Assembly (NCBI GenBank): GCA_019753375.1
Contig: JAIELC010000032.1
Location: 62,001 to 126,000, forward strand
Direction of reading: 5' to 3'
Origin: Sphingomonas sp.
GTDB lineage: Bacteria; Pseudomonadota; Alphaproteobacteria; Sphingomonadales; Sphingomonadaceae
DNA: 64,000 bases
Shown: positions 1-8,160 of the stretch, piece by piece
Layout of the letters: every line of letters starts with the position of its first letter
Position numbering within the stretch: the first letter of the stretch is position 1
The notes under the pieces: generated by a model
The model's input: only the letters and a program-made list of their open reading frames with translations
Told to the model about the DNA's origin: nothing
Databases searched by the model: none
Position numbers and translations under genes: made by a program

Positions 1-119
1 TCGTAGGACGACAAGGGCCTGGCGCTCGGACGCATCTGGTATCACCGGCCATGGCAGCGGCAGCGGCAATAACCGGTCGCCTGACCGACGTAAGGAACTT
101 CGCGGGGGGAGACGCCTGA
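1..119 (+). CDS. leuC: 3-isopropylmalate dehydratase large subunit, C-terminal end (partial)
   Basis: The frame beginning at base 3 reads [20 protein letters not shown] and ends in TGA at 117-119. This is the characteristic C-terminal segment of LeuC, the [4Fe-4S] aconitase-family large subunit of isopropylmalate isomerase in leucine synthesis. Only about 38 codons lie inside the window; the rest is upstream. It is too short and truncated for the ORF track. The leuD partner follows at 969, so identification is supported by both sequence and context. The next gene starts 1 base after this stop. Confidence 0.9.
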   Translation, partial: VGRQGPGARTHLVSPAMAAAAAITGRLTDVRNFAGGDA

Positions 120-120
120 T

Positions 121-969
121 ATGAAACGCGCATTATATTTGCTGATTGCCGGCACGGTATTGAGCGGCATCGCCGCCTACTCCGCCAGCGGCCAGACCGC
201 GACCAGCACCAAATTGTGGCGGCTCGATTGCGGCGCTGCGCAGGTGAACGATCTGAATGTCTTCAGCGACACCAATGCATATACCGGCATGAAGCGGCGC
301 TTTACGGCCAGCTGTTATCTGATCAAGCATGGCGATACGTACATGTTGTGGGACACCGGCCTTTCCGCCGCGTTGAAGGGGGCCCCGCTCAGCGACAAGG
401 TCGCGCTTTCGGCAACGGTAACCGTCACCATCCCGGAACAACTAGCCAAGATTGGCGTCAAGCCCGAAGATATTTCGATCATCGGCATCAGTCATTATCA
501 TTTCGACCATATCGGTCAGGCGGCTGCGTTTCCGCAAGCTAAACTGTTGATTGGTAAAGGGGATTATGATTCGCTGGCTGCGTCCCCTGCGCTAAATGGA
601 GCCGATCCGGTGCCGCTGAAAAACTGGTTCGGTGGCACCGGCAAGGCAGAAGCCGTGTCGGGCGACAAGGACATATTTGGCGATGGCAGCGTCACGATGA
701 TCGACTTGCCCGGACACACGCCGGGCCATCATGGATTGCTGGTCAAACTGGCTGGGATGGGCAACGTGCTGCTGAGTGGCGACGTTGTTCACTTCCAGGA
801 AAATTATGACACCGGAGGCATACCCGGGTTCAACTATAATCGGGCGGATTCGATTGCGGCGATCGATCGCTTCAAGGGATTGGCCAAAAATCTGAAGGCA
901 ACAGTGATCATCCAGCATGAGCCGCGCGATATCAGCAAATTGCCCGCGTTCCCGGCAGCTGCTGAATAA
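121..969 (+). CDS. Secreted metallo-beta-lactamase-fold hydrolase
   Basis: The 282-residue product has a hydrophobic N-terminal signal peptide (about residues 1-24, ending near YSASG) and a metallo-beta-lactamase fold. The zinc-binding HxHxDH motif is seen as HYHFDH near residue 125, followed by a GHTPGHH segment and a LSGDVVH segment that supply later metal ligands. Arrangement and length resemble the lactonase-like branch (AHL-lactonase/AiiA-like and related secreted hydrolases), but the substrate cannot be read from sequence. It starts 1 base after leuC stops and its stop overlaps the leuD start (TAATG), so it appears to be co-translated within a leucine operon. That position is unusual and is treated as a finding. 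Confidence 0.85.
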   Translation: MKRALYLLIAGTVLSGIAAYSASGQTATSTKLWRLDCGAAQVNDLNVFSDTNAYTGMKRRFTASCYLIKHGDTYMLWDTGLSAALKGAPLSDKVALSATVTVTIPEQLAKIGVKPEDISIIGISHYHFDHIGQAAAFPQAKLLIGKGDYDSLAASPALNGADPVPLKNWFGGTGKAEAVSGDKDIFGDGSVTMIDLPGHTPGHHGLLVKLAGMGNVLLSGDVVHFQENYDTGGIPGFNYNRADSIAAIDRFKGLAKNLKATVIIQHEPRDISKLPAFPAAAE

Positions 970-1598
970 TGGAAGCTGTGACGAAGGTAGACGGCGGCGC
1001 CTATCCATGGGGCGCCAAGAATGTCGATACCGACGTGATTATACCAGCGCAGTGGCTCAAGACGATCAGCCGATCTGGCCTGGGTAAGGGCGCCTTTGAA
1101 TCGGTTCGCACCGAAGCGGGCAATATATTTGACGATCCACGCTACGCGGGAAGCCCGATCCTTATCGCAGGCGACAATTTTGGTTGTGGGTCCAGCCGCG
1201 AACACGCAGCCTGGGCGCTGGCCGATATGGGCGTGAAGGCGGTCATCGCCCCCAGCTTTTCGGATATTTTTTCAGGCAACGCCTTTAAAAACGGCATCGT
1301 CACCGTTGTGTTGCCGCAGGAAGCGATCGACCGGCTGCTCGACGTCGCCAAGGATCAACCAATCAGCGTCGATCTGGAAACCATGACGGTGACCACCCCC
1401 TTTCAGGACCGTTTTACCTTTGCCCTCGATCCGTTTCGTCGTGCCTGCCTGATGGAGGGACTGGACGAGATTGGCCTGACGCTGGCAAGGGATCAGGCGA
1501 TTACAACCTATGAGGCCGGTGTCAGCGCACAGCGGCCATGGATGATCCGGGAGAGAAATGATGCGGGCTCTGCTATCGAAGGCGCCGGGCGGTCCTGA
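969..1598 (+). CDS. leuD: 3-isopropylmalate dehydratase small subunit
   Basis: This 209-residue protein is the swivel-domain small subunit that pairs with LeuC to isomerise 2-isopropylmalate to 3-isopropylmalate. Diagnostic segments are [14 protein letters not shown] near the N-terminus and [17 protein letters not shown], the family signature around the substrate loop. Length is normal for the proteobacterial form. The ATG at 969 overlaps the stop of the preceding hydrolase by one base. The 3' end overlaps the next gene by about 40 bases, so the operon is tightly packed. Confidence 0.96.
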   Translation: MEAVTKVDGGAYPWGAKNVDTDVIIPAQWLKTISRSGLGKGAFESVRTEAGNIFDDPRYAGSPILIAGDNFGCGSSREHAAWALADMGVKAVIAPSFSDIFSGNAFKNGIVTVVLPQEAIDRLLDVAKDQPISVDLETMTVTTPFQDRFTFALDPFRRACLMEGLDEIGLTLARDQAITTYEAGVSAQRPWMIRERNDAGSAIEGAGRS

Positions 1599-2562
1599 AA
1601 CCCTTGTCATTGACGATCTGCCCGATCCGGTAGCCGGCAAGGGCCAGGTCATTGTCGCCGTCAAAGCATGCGCCATCAACTATCCTGACGTGCTGATCAT
1701 CGAAGACAAATATCAGTTCCGTCCTGAGCGCCCGTTTGCGCCGGGGGGAGAAATATCCGGCGTTGTCGAAAGTGTTGGCGAAGGCGTGACGACCCTGGCG
1801 GTTGGCGATCGCGTGCTTGGAACGATCGGCAATGGAGGCTTGGTCGAAAAAGTCGCCGTTGATGCCTCTCGATTATATCCGTTGCCAGATGGCCGCAGTT
1901 TTGAAGACGGGTCGGCGTTGCTGCTAACCTATGCGACCACGATCCATGCGTTGCTTGATCGCGGGCACCTGAAGGAAGGCCAGACGCTGTTGGTACTGGG
2001 CGCCGCGGGCGGCGTCGGCCTGGCGGCGGTCGAGCTTGGCAAGGCATTCGGTGCGCGTGTCGTTGCGGCAGTATCGAGTGAAGAAAAAGCAGCGGCCTGC
2101 CGCGATGCTGGGGCCGATGAGACCATTATTTACGGCCGTGCCCCATTCGACAAAGATCAGTCCAAGGCCCTGGCTGAACAATTCAAGGCGGCTGTCGGTC
2201 CGAATGGCGCGGATGTTATCTACGATCCGGTGGGAGGCGATTATGCCGAGCCCGCGCTTCGCTCAATCGCCTGGGAGGGTCGATACCTAGTTGTCGGATT
2301 CCCGGCGGGCATTCCCCGGCTGCCGCTTAATCTGACGCTGCTAAAGAGCTGCGACGTGTGCGGCGTCTTTTGGGGCGCCTTTGCCGCACGCGACCCCAAG
2401 GCCAACCAGGCCCATGTCGACCGGCTGTTCCGTCTCTGGAAAGATGGCCAGATTGCACCTCGCGTGACGGAGACTTTTTCCTTTGCCGATGGGGGGCAGG
2501 CGATCGCCAAAATGGCGGCGCGCGGGGCCATTGGTAAGCTGGTTGTGCGCGTGGCGGATTAA
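1558..2562 (+). CDS. NADPH:quinone oxidoreductase family protein (zinc-independent MDR)
   Basis: A 334-residue medium-chain dehydrogenase/reductase. The N-terminal GroES-like domain contains [16 protein letters not shown] and [10 protein letters not shown], and the Rossmann dinucleotide-binding turn is visible as [15 protein letters not shown] near residue 145. The structural and catalytic zinc cysteines of alcohol dehydrogenases are absent, which fits the quinone oxidoreductase/zeta-crystallin group using NADPH. A start at 1558 or 1561 (tandem ATG ATG) is possible. It overlaps the leuD 3' end and is probably in the same transcript. Exact substrate is unknown. Confidence 0.88.
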   Translation: MMRALLSKAPGGPETLVIDDLPDPVAGKGQVIVAVKACAINYPDVLIIEDKYQFRPERPFAPGGEISGVVESVGEGVTTLAVGDRVLGTIGNGGLVEKVAVDASRLYPLPDGRSFEDGSALLLTYATTIHALLDRGHLKEGQTLLVLGAAGGVGLAAVELGKAFGARVVAAVSSEEKAAACRDAGADETIIYGRAPFDKDQSKALAEQFKAAVGPNGADVIYDPVGGDYAEPALRSIAWEGRYLVVGFPAGIPRLPLNLTLLKSCDVCGVFWGAFAARDPKANQAHVDRLFRLWKDGQIAPRVTETFSFADGGQAIAKMAARGAIGKLVVRVAD

Positions 2563-2639
2563 TGCGCCGCGATGGGCGTTGCCATGCTGCCAGACCCTCC
2601 CTATTTGCACGCAGTCAGAAATATATTTGGAGTTCGCCC

Positions 2640-2963
2640 ATGACCACCTTCGACGACCGCGAACAGGCGTTCGAAGCGAAATTTGCACGCGACGAGGAAG
2701 TTGCGTTCAGGGTCAGTGCGCGTCGTAACCGCCTGCTCGGGCAATGGGCTGCGGAAAAGATGAAGCTTACTGCCGAAGAAGCGGATGCCTATGCCAAGGC
2801 GGTCGTCCAAGCCGATTTCGAAGAAGCTGGTGACGAAGATGTCGTGCGTAAATTGCTTGGCGATATGCTGGCGGCCGGCGTGGATATCGACGATGCAAGC
2901 GTGCGGCGCGCGCTCGAAGAAAAGGCGGTTGAAGCGCGTCGCCAGTTGATGGAATCGAAATAA
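2640..2963 (+). CDS. DUF1476 protein, F1F0-ATP synthase inhibitor zeta subunit
   Basis: The 107-residue product starts MTTFDDREQAFEAKFARDEE, the hallmark beginning of the alphaproteobacterial DUF1476 family, whose studied members (Paracoccus zeta subunit) bind F1-ATPase and inhibit ATP hydrolysis. It is all-helical and charged, with no signal or membrane segment. The ORF track extends upstream to 2562, but the ATG at 2640 has a GGAG ribosome-binding site (tttggagttcgcccATG) and matches the family's N-terminus, so I use that start. The gene is followed 3 bases later by a bolA gene. Confidence 0.92.
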   Translation: MTTFDDREQAFEAKFARDEEVAFRVSARRNRLLGQWAAEKMKLTAEEADAYAKAVVQADFEEAGDEDVVRKLLGDMLAAGVDIDDASVRRALEEKAVEARRQLMESK

Positions 2964-2966
2964 TCC

Positions 2967-3200
2967 ATGCCGATGCCAGCCGATGAGATTGAACGCTTGA
3001 TCAGGCAGGGAATCCCCGATGCGGCCGTCGAAATTACCGACCTTGCCGGCGATGGTGATCACTACGCCGCGCGCGTTATCAGCGCGAGTTTTCGTGGCTT
3101 GCCACGAATAAAACAACATCAGGCGGTTTATACCGCGCTGGGTGGCCGTATGGGCGGCGCTTTGCATGCATTGCAACTGACCACTGCCACACCCGATTGA
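2967..3200 (+). CDS. BolA/IbaG family protein
   Basis: A 77-residue single-domain BolA-like protein. The class II KH-like fold signature is seen in [28 protein letters not shown], which includes the conserved histidine and the RIKQHQ helix. BolA proteins bind monothiol glutaredoxins and share a [2Fe-2S] cluster, acting in iron homeostasis and cluster trafficking. The immediately downstream gene encodes exactly such a glutaredoxin, supporting a functional pair. The short form resembles IbaG/BolA3-type proteins rather than the longer E. coli BolA. Confidence 0.9.
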   Translation: MPMPADEIERLIRQGIPDAAVEITDLAGDGDHYAARVISASFRGLPRIKQHQAVYTALGGRMGGALHALQLTTATPD

Positions 3201-3211
3201 AGGACGACGCG

Positions 3212-3544
3212 ATGACAGACGAAACACAGACCCGCCTTGCTGATCTTGTCAGCGGTAATGATGTGCTGCTTTTCATGAAGGGTAGCCCGTTATTTCCACA
3301 GTGTGGCTTCTCCAGCCGCGCAGTGGCTATTTTGCAGCATTTGAACGTCAATTTTGACAGCGTCGATGTCTTGCAGGATCAGGCCATTCGCCAGGGCATC
3401 AAGGAATTTTCCGATTGGCCAACGATCCCACAATTATACGTGAAGGGCGAATTTGTCGGCGGCTCCGACATTATGATGGAAATGTATGAATCGGGTGAGC
3501 TTGCTGAACTGCTAACGTCGCACGGCCTGGTCGGCACCGCGTAA
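3212..3544 (+). CDS. grxD: Monothiol glutaredoxin, Grx4/GrxD family
   Basis: The product of about 110 residues carries the CGFS active site ([11 protein letters not shown]), the KGSPLFPQ approach loop, the glutathione-binding [14 protein letters not shown] segment and the GGSDI turn. These mark class II monothiol glutaredoxins that bind a [2Fe-2S] cluster with glutathione and pass it to acceptors, commonly with BolA. The ORF track begins at a TTG at 3197, but the ATG at 3212 is preceded by AAGGA at good spacing, so I choose 3212. It lies 11 bases after bolA. Confidence 0.94.
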   Translation: MTDETQTRLADLVSGNDVLLFMKGSPLFPQCGFSSRAVAILQHLNVNFDSVDVLQDQAIRQGIKEFSDWPTIPQLYVKGEFVGGSDIMMEMYESGELAELLTSHGLVGTA

Positions 3545-3576
3545 ACTGTTCGCGTTGGGCGAGGGGCTGGGGGCGT

Positions 3577-4860
3577 ATGAAATTGCTTGATTCTGCGGAC
3601 CTGATGGCGCTTCCCGGCGGGAACGCCCCGTTGCTGCTTTGTGATTTGACCCAAAGCTATTCGCCGGCAGGCGGCGGCGGCATCAGCACTTATCTGCGGG
3701 AAAAGCGCGACTATATCCTGAATCATACGCCGCACCACTTGCTCCAAATTGTTCCCGGTCCGGAAGACAAGGTCGTGGTGAACGGGCGGCATATCTGGGC
3801 AGAGGTGGGCGCGGATCCGGTCCGCGGTAGCCCGAATTACCGGTTCATTCTGCGGACCAAAATCGTTCGCGCCTTGCTGGCGGAATATCACCCGAATGTC
3901 ATCGAATCGCTGTGCCCGTGGATTTTGCCCTGGACGGCAATCAATCACCGCCGAGCTTTTCCGGACACAACCCTTGTAGCCGGCTATTCGACCGATTTTC
4001 CCAATGCGCATGTCCACCGCGTGATGCTGCCAAAGGTAGGGGCGACATTGGCGGCAGGGCTCAGGTGGCTGTCCTATGGCTATGCTGAAATTACCTATCG
4101 TGAATTCGACTGGGTCTACACGCTGAGCGATGACATTCGGCAGGTTCTGGCAAAGCACAACGTACCGCGCGGCAGCGTTCTGCAGCTCGGCGTCGATACG
4201 ACGATGTTCCATCCGTCGAAGCGCGATTCAGGATATCGGGCGTCGCTTGGGCTGGAGAGCCACGGCCCGCTGCTGATTTACGCTGGACGCATTGACAACG
4301 AGAAGCGCGCTGACCGTGTCGTCGACATGTTTAGGCGCTTGCCTGACTCGTTTGGGGCGTCGCTCGTAATGATTGGCGACGGCAAACTGCATGACCGCCT
4401 CGTCGCAGAAAGCCAGGGGTTGCGGATTGCTTTTACTGGGTTTGAGCCTGATCGCGAAAGGCTCGCACGCGCGCTGGCATCATCCGATATTTATGTTTCA
4501 GCCATGGCCGATGAAACCTTCGGTATCTCGATTGTCGAAGCCCAGGCCGCCGGTCTTCCGGTCGTAGGTGTTGCCAGCGGGGCAATGATTGATCGGATCC
4601 CATATGGGCTTGGCCTATTGGGGCCGGTCGACGATACGCAGCAAATGGCGGTCAACGTCATGGCGATCTGGGGCCAGGACCATCGGGCGATCGGTGATGC
4701 GGCGCGCGCGCACGTGCTTGACCGGTTCAGCTGGAACCGGACGTTCGACATCCTGTTTGGCGATATTTACCCGCGAGCAATGGCGCATACCGCCGAGCGG
4801 CTGGCGGGCAAACGCGTCTTTGATAATCGGGTCATGCTCGGGGCCGCGACCGCTAGCTGA
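3577..4860 (+). CDS. Glycosyltransferase family 4 protein
   Basis: A 427-residue GT-B glycosyltransferase. A donor-binding Rossmann half is seen in the C-terminal portion, with LLIYAGRIDNEKRADR and the EX7E-type motif ETFGISIVEAQAAGLPVVG. The N-terminal SPAGGGGISTYLREK motif resembles the glycine-rich loop of GT4 enzymes. There is no signal peptide, so it is cytoplasmic or membrane-peripheral. Donor and acceptor are not identifiable. It stands 32 bases after the glutaredoxin gene and is separated from the main capsule locus by almost 9 kb, so a lipid or cell-envelope role is possible. Confidence 0.85.
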   Translation: MKLLDSADLMALPGGNAPLLLCDLTQSYSPAGGGGISTYLREKRDYILNHTPHHLLQIVPGPEDKVVVNGRHIWAEVGADPVRGSPNYRFILRTKIVRALLAEYHPNVIESLCPWILPWTAINHRRAFPDTTLVAGYSTDFPNAHVHRVMLPKVGATLAAGLRWLSYGYAEITYREFDWVYTLSDDIRQVLAKHNVPRGSVLQLGVDTTMFHPSKRDSGYRASLGLESHGPLLIYAGRIDNEKRADRVVDMFRRLPDSFGASLVMIGDGKLHDRLVAESQGLRIAFTGFEPDRERLARALASSDIYVSAMADETFGISIVEAQAAGLPVVGVASGAMIDRIPYGLGLLGPVDDTQQMAVNVMAIWGQDHRAIGDAARAHVLDRFSWNRTFDILFGDIYPRAMAHTAERLAGKRVFDNRVMLGAATAS

Positions 4861-5174
4861 CGCAAACACGTTACTGATTTGCTTAGAAAGCCGGGTGAGG
4901 GCGGATCGACGCGAGACCGGGTGAAGGAGCAGTCGATCCGCCCAGCTGAAGCGTTAGTCGCTCGGCGTATTATGAAGTCTGCAGGGTGCGTGCCAAACCT
5001 GAAAACTCACCCATTCCCTGCACACATAGTGGTTAACGATTGGTAACCAACATCGCGTAGCGTCAAAAAATCCGACACTTGCGGACTTTCTGAACGATGG
5101 CGCACGACAAAAATTTCCTGTTGACTACAGCCGTAATCAGTACGATTACAGGCGTAGTCGAAAAGGAGAGTCGA
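4861..5174. other. Intergenic region with inverted repeat and promoter/operator
   Basis: This 314-base stretch has no convincing gene. It holds a perfect 12-bp inverted repeat (4899-4910 and 4932-4943, arm GGGCGGATCGAC, 21-base loop) soon after the glycosyltransferase. That repeat may end transcription, although no T-run follows. Nearer the 3' end lies the BlaI-type operator listed separately. The ORF track extends the blaI frame into this region, but that part overlaps the operator. Confidence 0.6.
5121..5159. promoter_or_regulatory. Promoter and dyad operator of the blaI-M56 operon
   Basis: A long imperfect palindrome runs from 5123 to 5159. The left arm is GACTACAGCCGTAATC and the right arm GATTACAGGCGTAGTC, separated by AGTAC; 13 of 16 arm positions pair. 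It begins inside a TTGACT (-35-like) hexamer at 5121. BlaI/MecI/CopY repressors bind such ACTAC/GTAGT-type dyads as dimers, so autoregulation of the downstream operon is the natural reading. The site is 15 bases before the chosen GTG start of blaI. Function is inferred from symmetry and position. Confidence 0.7.
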
Positions 5175-5543
5175 GTGGTTGAGCGCATAAGCGATGCCGA
5201 GCATGCGGTGATGGAGGTGCTGTGGAATCAGGCGCCGCTGACGGCCCAGGATGTGGCTGAACGGATCGGCCCTGATCGGGATTGGACGGCCAACACGGTC
5301 AAGACTTTGCTCGGTCGACTCCTTGCCAAACAGGTCATCGCGCATGAAGCCGATGGTCGCCGCTATCTCTATCGGCCATTGGTCGCGCGGAACGATTATG
5401 TCGAACGCGAATCACGGCGGATGATTGATCGATTGTTCGGCGGAAAACTGACGCCTTTGGTTGCCCATCTCGCCGAGCGCGACGCGCTGACCGACGACGA
5501 TATTGCGGAGATTGAGGCGTTGCTCAAAGGGCTCAAGTCGTGA
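5175..5543 (+). CDS. BlaI/MecI/CopY family transcriptional repressor
   Basis: The product begins ERISDAEHAVMEVLWNQAPL, the standard start of the winged-helix BlaI family, and continues with the DNA-recognition region DRDWTANTVKTLLGRLLAK. I place the start at GTG 5175, preceded by AAGGAGAG, giving 122 residues as usual for the family. The ORF-track start at 5097 would translate through the operator and is rejected. The stop overlaps the start of the M56 peptidase gene by four bases (GTGA). Family members repress until a partner protease cuts them. Confidence 0.92.
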   Translation: MVERISDAEHAVMEVLWNQAPLTAQDVAERIGPDRDWTANTVKTLLGRLLAKQVIAHEADGRRYLYRPLVARNDYVERESRRMIDRLFGGKLTPLVAHLAERDALTDDDIAEIEALLKGLKS

Positions 5544-7144
5544 TCGCCTGGGCCGTAGAGGCAATGATTGCCTCTGCCATTCTGATGCTGCTCGTCCTGA
5601 TGGTGCGTGGACCGGTGCGCCGGAGCTTTGGGCCAAACATAGCCTACGCGCTTTGGCTATTGCCGGTGACGCGGCTGTTGTTGCCGCCGCTGCCAAATTT
5701 GTGGCGCGACGAAGCAGCTGGGCCCATTGCGCAGGCGGGGGAGGGCATTACCGTTCTGGTTGTCGAGCCGCTGGGTCTCAACACTGCCGCGGCCGCTGTG
5801 ACGCCGGCTATTGATGCGCCGTCGATCGCGATTGGACTGCTGGTTCTGTGGGCCGTCGGGGCAATTGCCTTCCTGATTTGGCACAGCATCTCTCATGCAC
5901 GGTTCTGCCGCCGCATTCTGTCGGCTGCGCGCGATATCAAGCGCGGTCGGGTTCATGTGATCGAAACCGATGCGGCGACGGGTCCGCTCGCCTTTGGTAT
6001 CTGGCGTAGATATGTCGCGTTCCCGAGGGATTTTGCCGAACGTTATGATGCCGATGAGCGTGACCTGGCACTGCAGCACGAGCTGACCCATCATGCTCGC
6101 GGTGACTTGATCGCGAACTGGGTCGCCCTCTTCGTGCTGGCGTTGCACTGGTTCAATCCGATTGCGTGGCGGGCATTCCGGGCATTTCGCGCCGACCAGG
6201 AAATGGCCTGCGATGCGCGGGTTCTGGCGGGTCGCGATCCTGCGATGCGCCACGCCTATGGTCGCGCGATCGTCAAATCTGCCCATGGCGGCGCCGTTTC
6301 AGCCGCCTGTCATCTGCACACAATCATTGATTTGAAGGGAAGGTTGAAAATGTTGTCGATGGGAAAAAAATCGCGCTCGCGCGTTATTGGTGGGACTGTA
6401 TCCGTCGTTGTCCTCGCCTTGGCGGGCCTCGGCCTGACAGCATCTGGCACACAGGCTGCAGAGCAGTTGCGCTCCAAGGTCAACGATACCATCGGCGTTG
6501 ACATCGCCAAGCTGGACGTTGCGATAGCTGCGGCGCCGGCGACGCCGGTGACCCTTGGCAACGCCGTTGCCCCTGCCGCGCCAAGGGTCATTGCGATTGC
6601 TCCGGTCGCGGGCCGACCCGCTGCTGACATGGCTGCTCCGGGTGCGCAAGCGGATGCGCCATCGGCGCCACCTGCACCTCCCGCTCCACCCGCACCTCCT
6701 GCGCCGGTTGCCGGCGTCGATCGCGATGTTGACACTGTGACGATCACCGATCCCGATGGCAAAAAAGTCAGCAAGCGCGTGAAGATCATCATGCGGTCCA
6801 AGGACGGCAAGATTCTGACAGAGGATATGCACGGCATGGACATTCCAGAGGTCAGCTCGGCCAATTGCCCACCCGACGGCGATGCCCACCAAACGGTGAT
6901 CAACGGCAAAAAGGATGGCAAGCACATCATCCTGATCTGCACCAACCGGATCGAAAAGATGACAGAGGAGGCGGCAAAGGTTGCCGCAAATAGCAAGGAC
7001 ATCGAACGGAATGCCTACCGATCGGCATTGTCCGGTTTGCGGAACGCCCGAGCCGGAATGGCAGCCAAAGGGAACGATGAAGCATTGAAGGCAATCGATG
7101 AAGCCATTGCCGAAGTCGAGGCAGATCTGGCCAAGATCAACTGA
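5540..7144 (+). CDS. M56 family (BlaR1-like) membrane metallopeptidase
   Basis: A 534-residue protein with N-terminal membrane helices, the zinc-protease motif HELTHH near residue 180 and a downstream acidic ligand region (ADQEMACDARVLAG, near residue 222), as in BlaR1/MecR1. A further hydrophobic segment lies near residues 285-305, followed by a proline-rich linker (PPAPPAPPAP) and a roughly 140-residue extracytoplasmic C-terminal domain rich in Lys/Asp. There is no penicillin-binding sensor domain, so the stimulus is unknown. The gene overlaps the BlaI-type repressor gene, which is the likely proteolytic target. Confidence 0.9.
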   Translation: MIAWAVEAMIASAILMLLVLMVRGPVRRSFGPNIAYALWLLPVTRLLLPPLPNLWRDEAAGPIAQAGEGITVLVVEPLGLNTAAAAVTPAIDAPSIAIGLLVLWAVGAIAFLIWHSISHARFCRRILSAARDIKRGRVHVIETDAATGPLAFGIWRRYVAFPRDFAERYDADERDLALQHELTHHARGDLIANWVALFVLALHWFNPIAWRAFRAFRADQEMACDARVLAGRDPAMRHAYGRAIVKSAHGGAVSAACHLHTIIDLKGRLKMLSMGKKSRSRVIGGTVSVVVLALAGLGLTASGTQAAEQLRSKVNDTIGVDIAKLDVAIAAAPATPVTLGNAVAPAAPRVIAIAPVAGRPAADMAAPGAQADAPSAPPAPPAPPAPPAPVAGVDRDVDTVTITDPDGKKVSKRVKIIMRSKDGKILTEDMHGMDIPEVSSANCPPDGDAHQTVINGKKDGKHIILICTNRIEKMTEEAAKVAANSKDIERNAYRSALSGLRNARAGMAAKGNDEALKAIDEAIAEVEADLAKIN

Positions 7145-7184
7145 GTGACGGCCAGTTGAGTGACGGCCAAATGAAAGACGGTCA
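7142..7184 (+). repeat. Three 15-bp tandem repeats at the M56 stop codon
   Basis: The motif TGAGTGACGGCCA occurs at 7142-7154 and 7157-7169, and a degenerate third copy (TGAAAGACGGTCA) at 7172-7184. The period of 15 keeps frame, so each copy starts with an in-frame TGA stop. It looks like a small slippage expansion around the stop codon. Confidence 0.75.
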
Positions 7185-7196
7185 GCGTAAGGCAGG

Positions 7197-7236
7197 GTCG
7201 GCCGGTCGGGTTCGCGATCGGCCGGCGCTCCTTTAA
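7197..7236 (+). terminator. Probable intrinsic terminator after the blaI-M56 operon
   Basis: A GC-rich hairpin forms between GTCGGCCGGTCG (7197-7208) and CGATCGGCCGGC (7215-7226) with a 6-base loop and two G-T pairs. It is followed by gctcctttaa, a weak U-rich tail. Position directly after the operon supports termination, but the tail is short. Confidence 0.5.
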
Positions 7237-7302
7237 ACAGGGGGCGGGCGATCTTGCCGGCCTTCCCTTGTGTTATCGGCCCCAAAACGCCATTTGATAG
7301 AT

Positions 7303-8160
7303 ATGGATACGCTGCCGACGGGCGACTGCATGGTGATCGATGGCCTGATCGCACGCGTGCTTGCGCCCAACCCGTCCCCCTATACCTACACCGGAACCCA
7401 GACCTATCTGGTCGGCACTCAAAACGTCGCTGTGATTGATCCGGGCCCCGATGAGCCAGATCATCTTGCCGCGTTGATGCGCGCGATCGCCGGACGCCCC
7501 GTCGTTGCGATCATGTGCACACACACGCACCGGGACCACAGCCCTGCCGCGCGCGCGCTGAAGCAGGCAACCGGCGCCCCGATCATCGGCTGTGCGCCGC
7601 TTGTCCTCGATGACGCAGGGCCGCGTGCCGACGCTTCGTTTGACCGTGATTATGCGCCCGACCGGGTCCTGACAGATGGAGAGTCGCTGTCGGGCGATGC
7701 ATGGACCATCGCTGCGGTGGCCACCCCGGGGCATACGAGCAATCATTTATGCTATGCAGTGCCGGAAAATGGCGCGCTGTTTACCGGCGATCATGTGATG
7801 GGTTGGTCGACAACGGTCGTGTCGCCGCCGGATGGCGACATGAAGGCCTATATGGCTAGCCTCGCCAAGCTTTATGATCGGAGCGATCGCACCTATTACC
7901 CTGCCCATGGCGAGCCGATTACCAATCCGCATCAATTCGTTCGCGGGCTGATCGGTCACCGTAAACAGCGCGAAAAGCAGATCCTGCGGTTGTTGGGTGA
8001 GGGTGTCGGGGCAATTCCCGACATGGTCACGCGCATGTATGTGGGACTCGATCCTCGTCTGAGCGGCGCTGCGGCGCGATCGGTGCTCGCGCACCTGATT
8101 GATCTCCGCGATCGCGGCATTGCCACGGAAACGGATGATCATTGGCGAAATGCCGCCTGA
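7303..8160 (+). CDS. MBL-fold metallo-hydrolase (LACTB2-like)
   Basis: A product of about 285 residues with the zinc-binding motif THTHRDHS, then GHTSNHLCY, FTGDHVMGWS and a YPAHGEPI segment near the C-terminal third. This set, with the N-terminal NPSPYTYTGTQTYLVG strand, marks the LACTB2-like MBL family; human LACTB2 is an endoribonuclease but many bacterial members are uncharacterised. The ORF track begins at GTG 7270; ATG 7303 gives a more usual N-terminus, though neither has a strong ribosome-binding site. The stop overlaps the following start (TGATG). Confidence 0.85.
   Translation: MDTLPTGDCMVIDGLIARVLAPNPSPYTYTGTQTYLVGTQNVAVIDPGPDEPDHLAALMRAIAGRPVVAIMCTHTHRDHSPAARALKQATGAPIIGCAPLVLDDAGPRADASFDRDYAPDRVLTDGESLSGDAWTIAAVATPGHTSNHLCYAVPENGALFTGDHVMGWSTTVVSPPDGDMKAYMASLAKLYDRSDRTYYPAHGEPITNPHQFVRGLIGHRKQREKQILRLLGEGVGAIPDMVTRMYVGLDPRLSGAAARSVLAHLIDLRDRGIATETDDHWRNAA

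Noticed and set aside
6299-7354. Long minus-strand ORFs opposite the M56 gene (351 and 230 residues)
   Set aside because: Frames opposite a GC-rich gene stay open by chance; translations are low-complexity (Arg/Gly or Ala rich) and the plus-strand M56 protein is clear.
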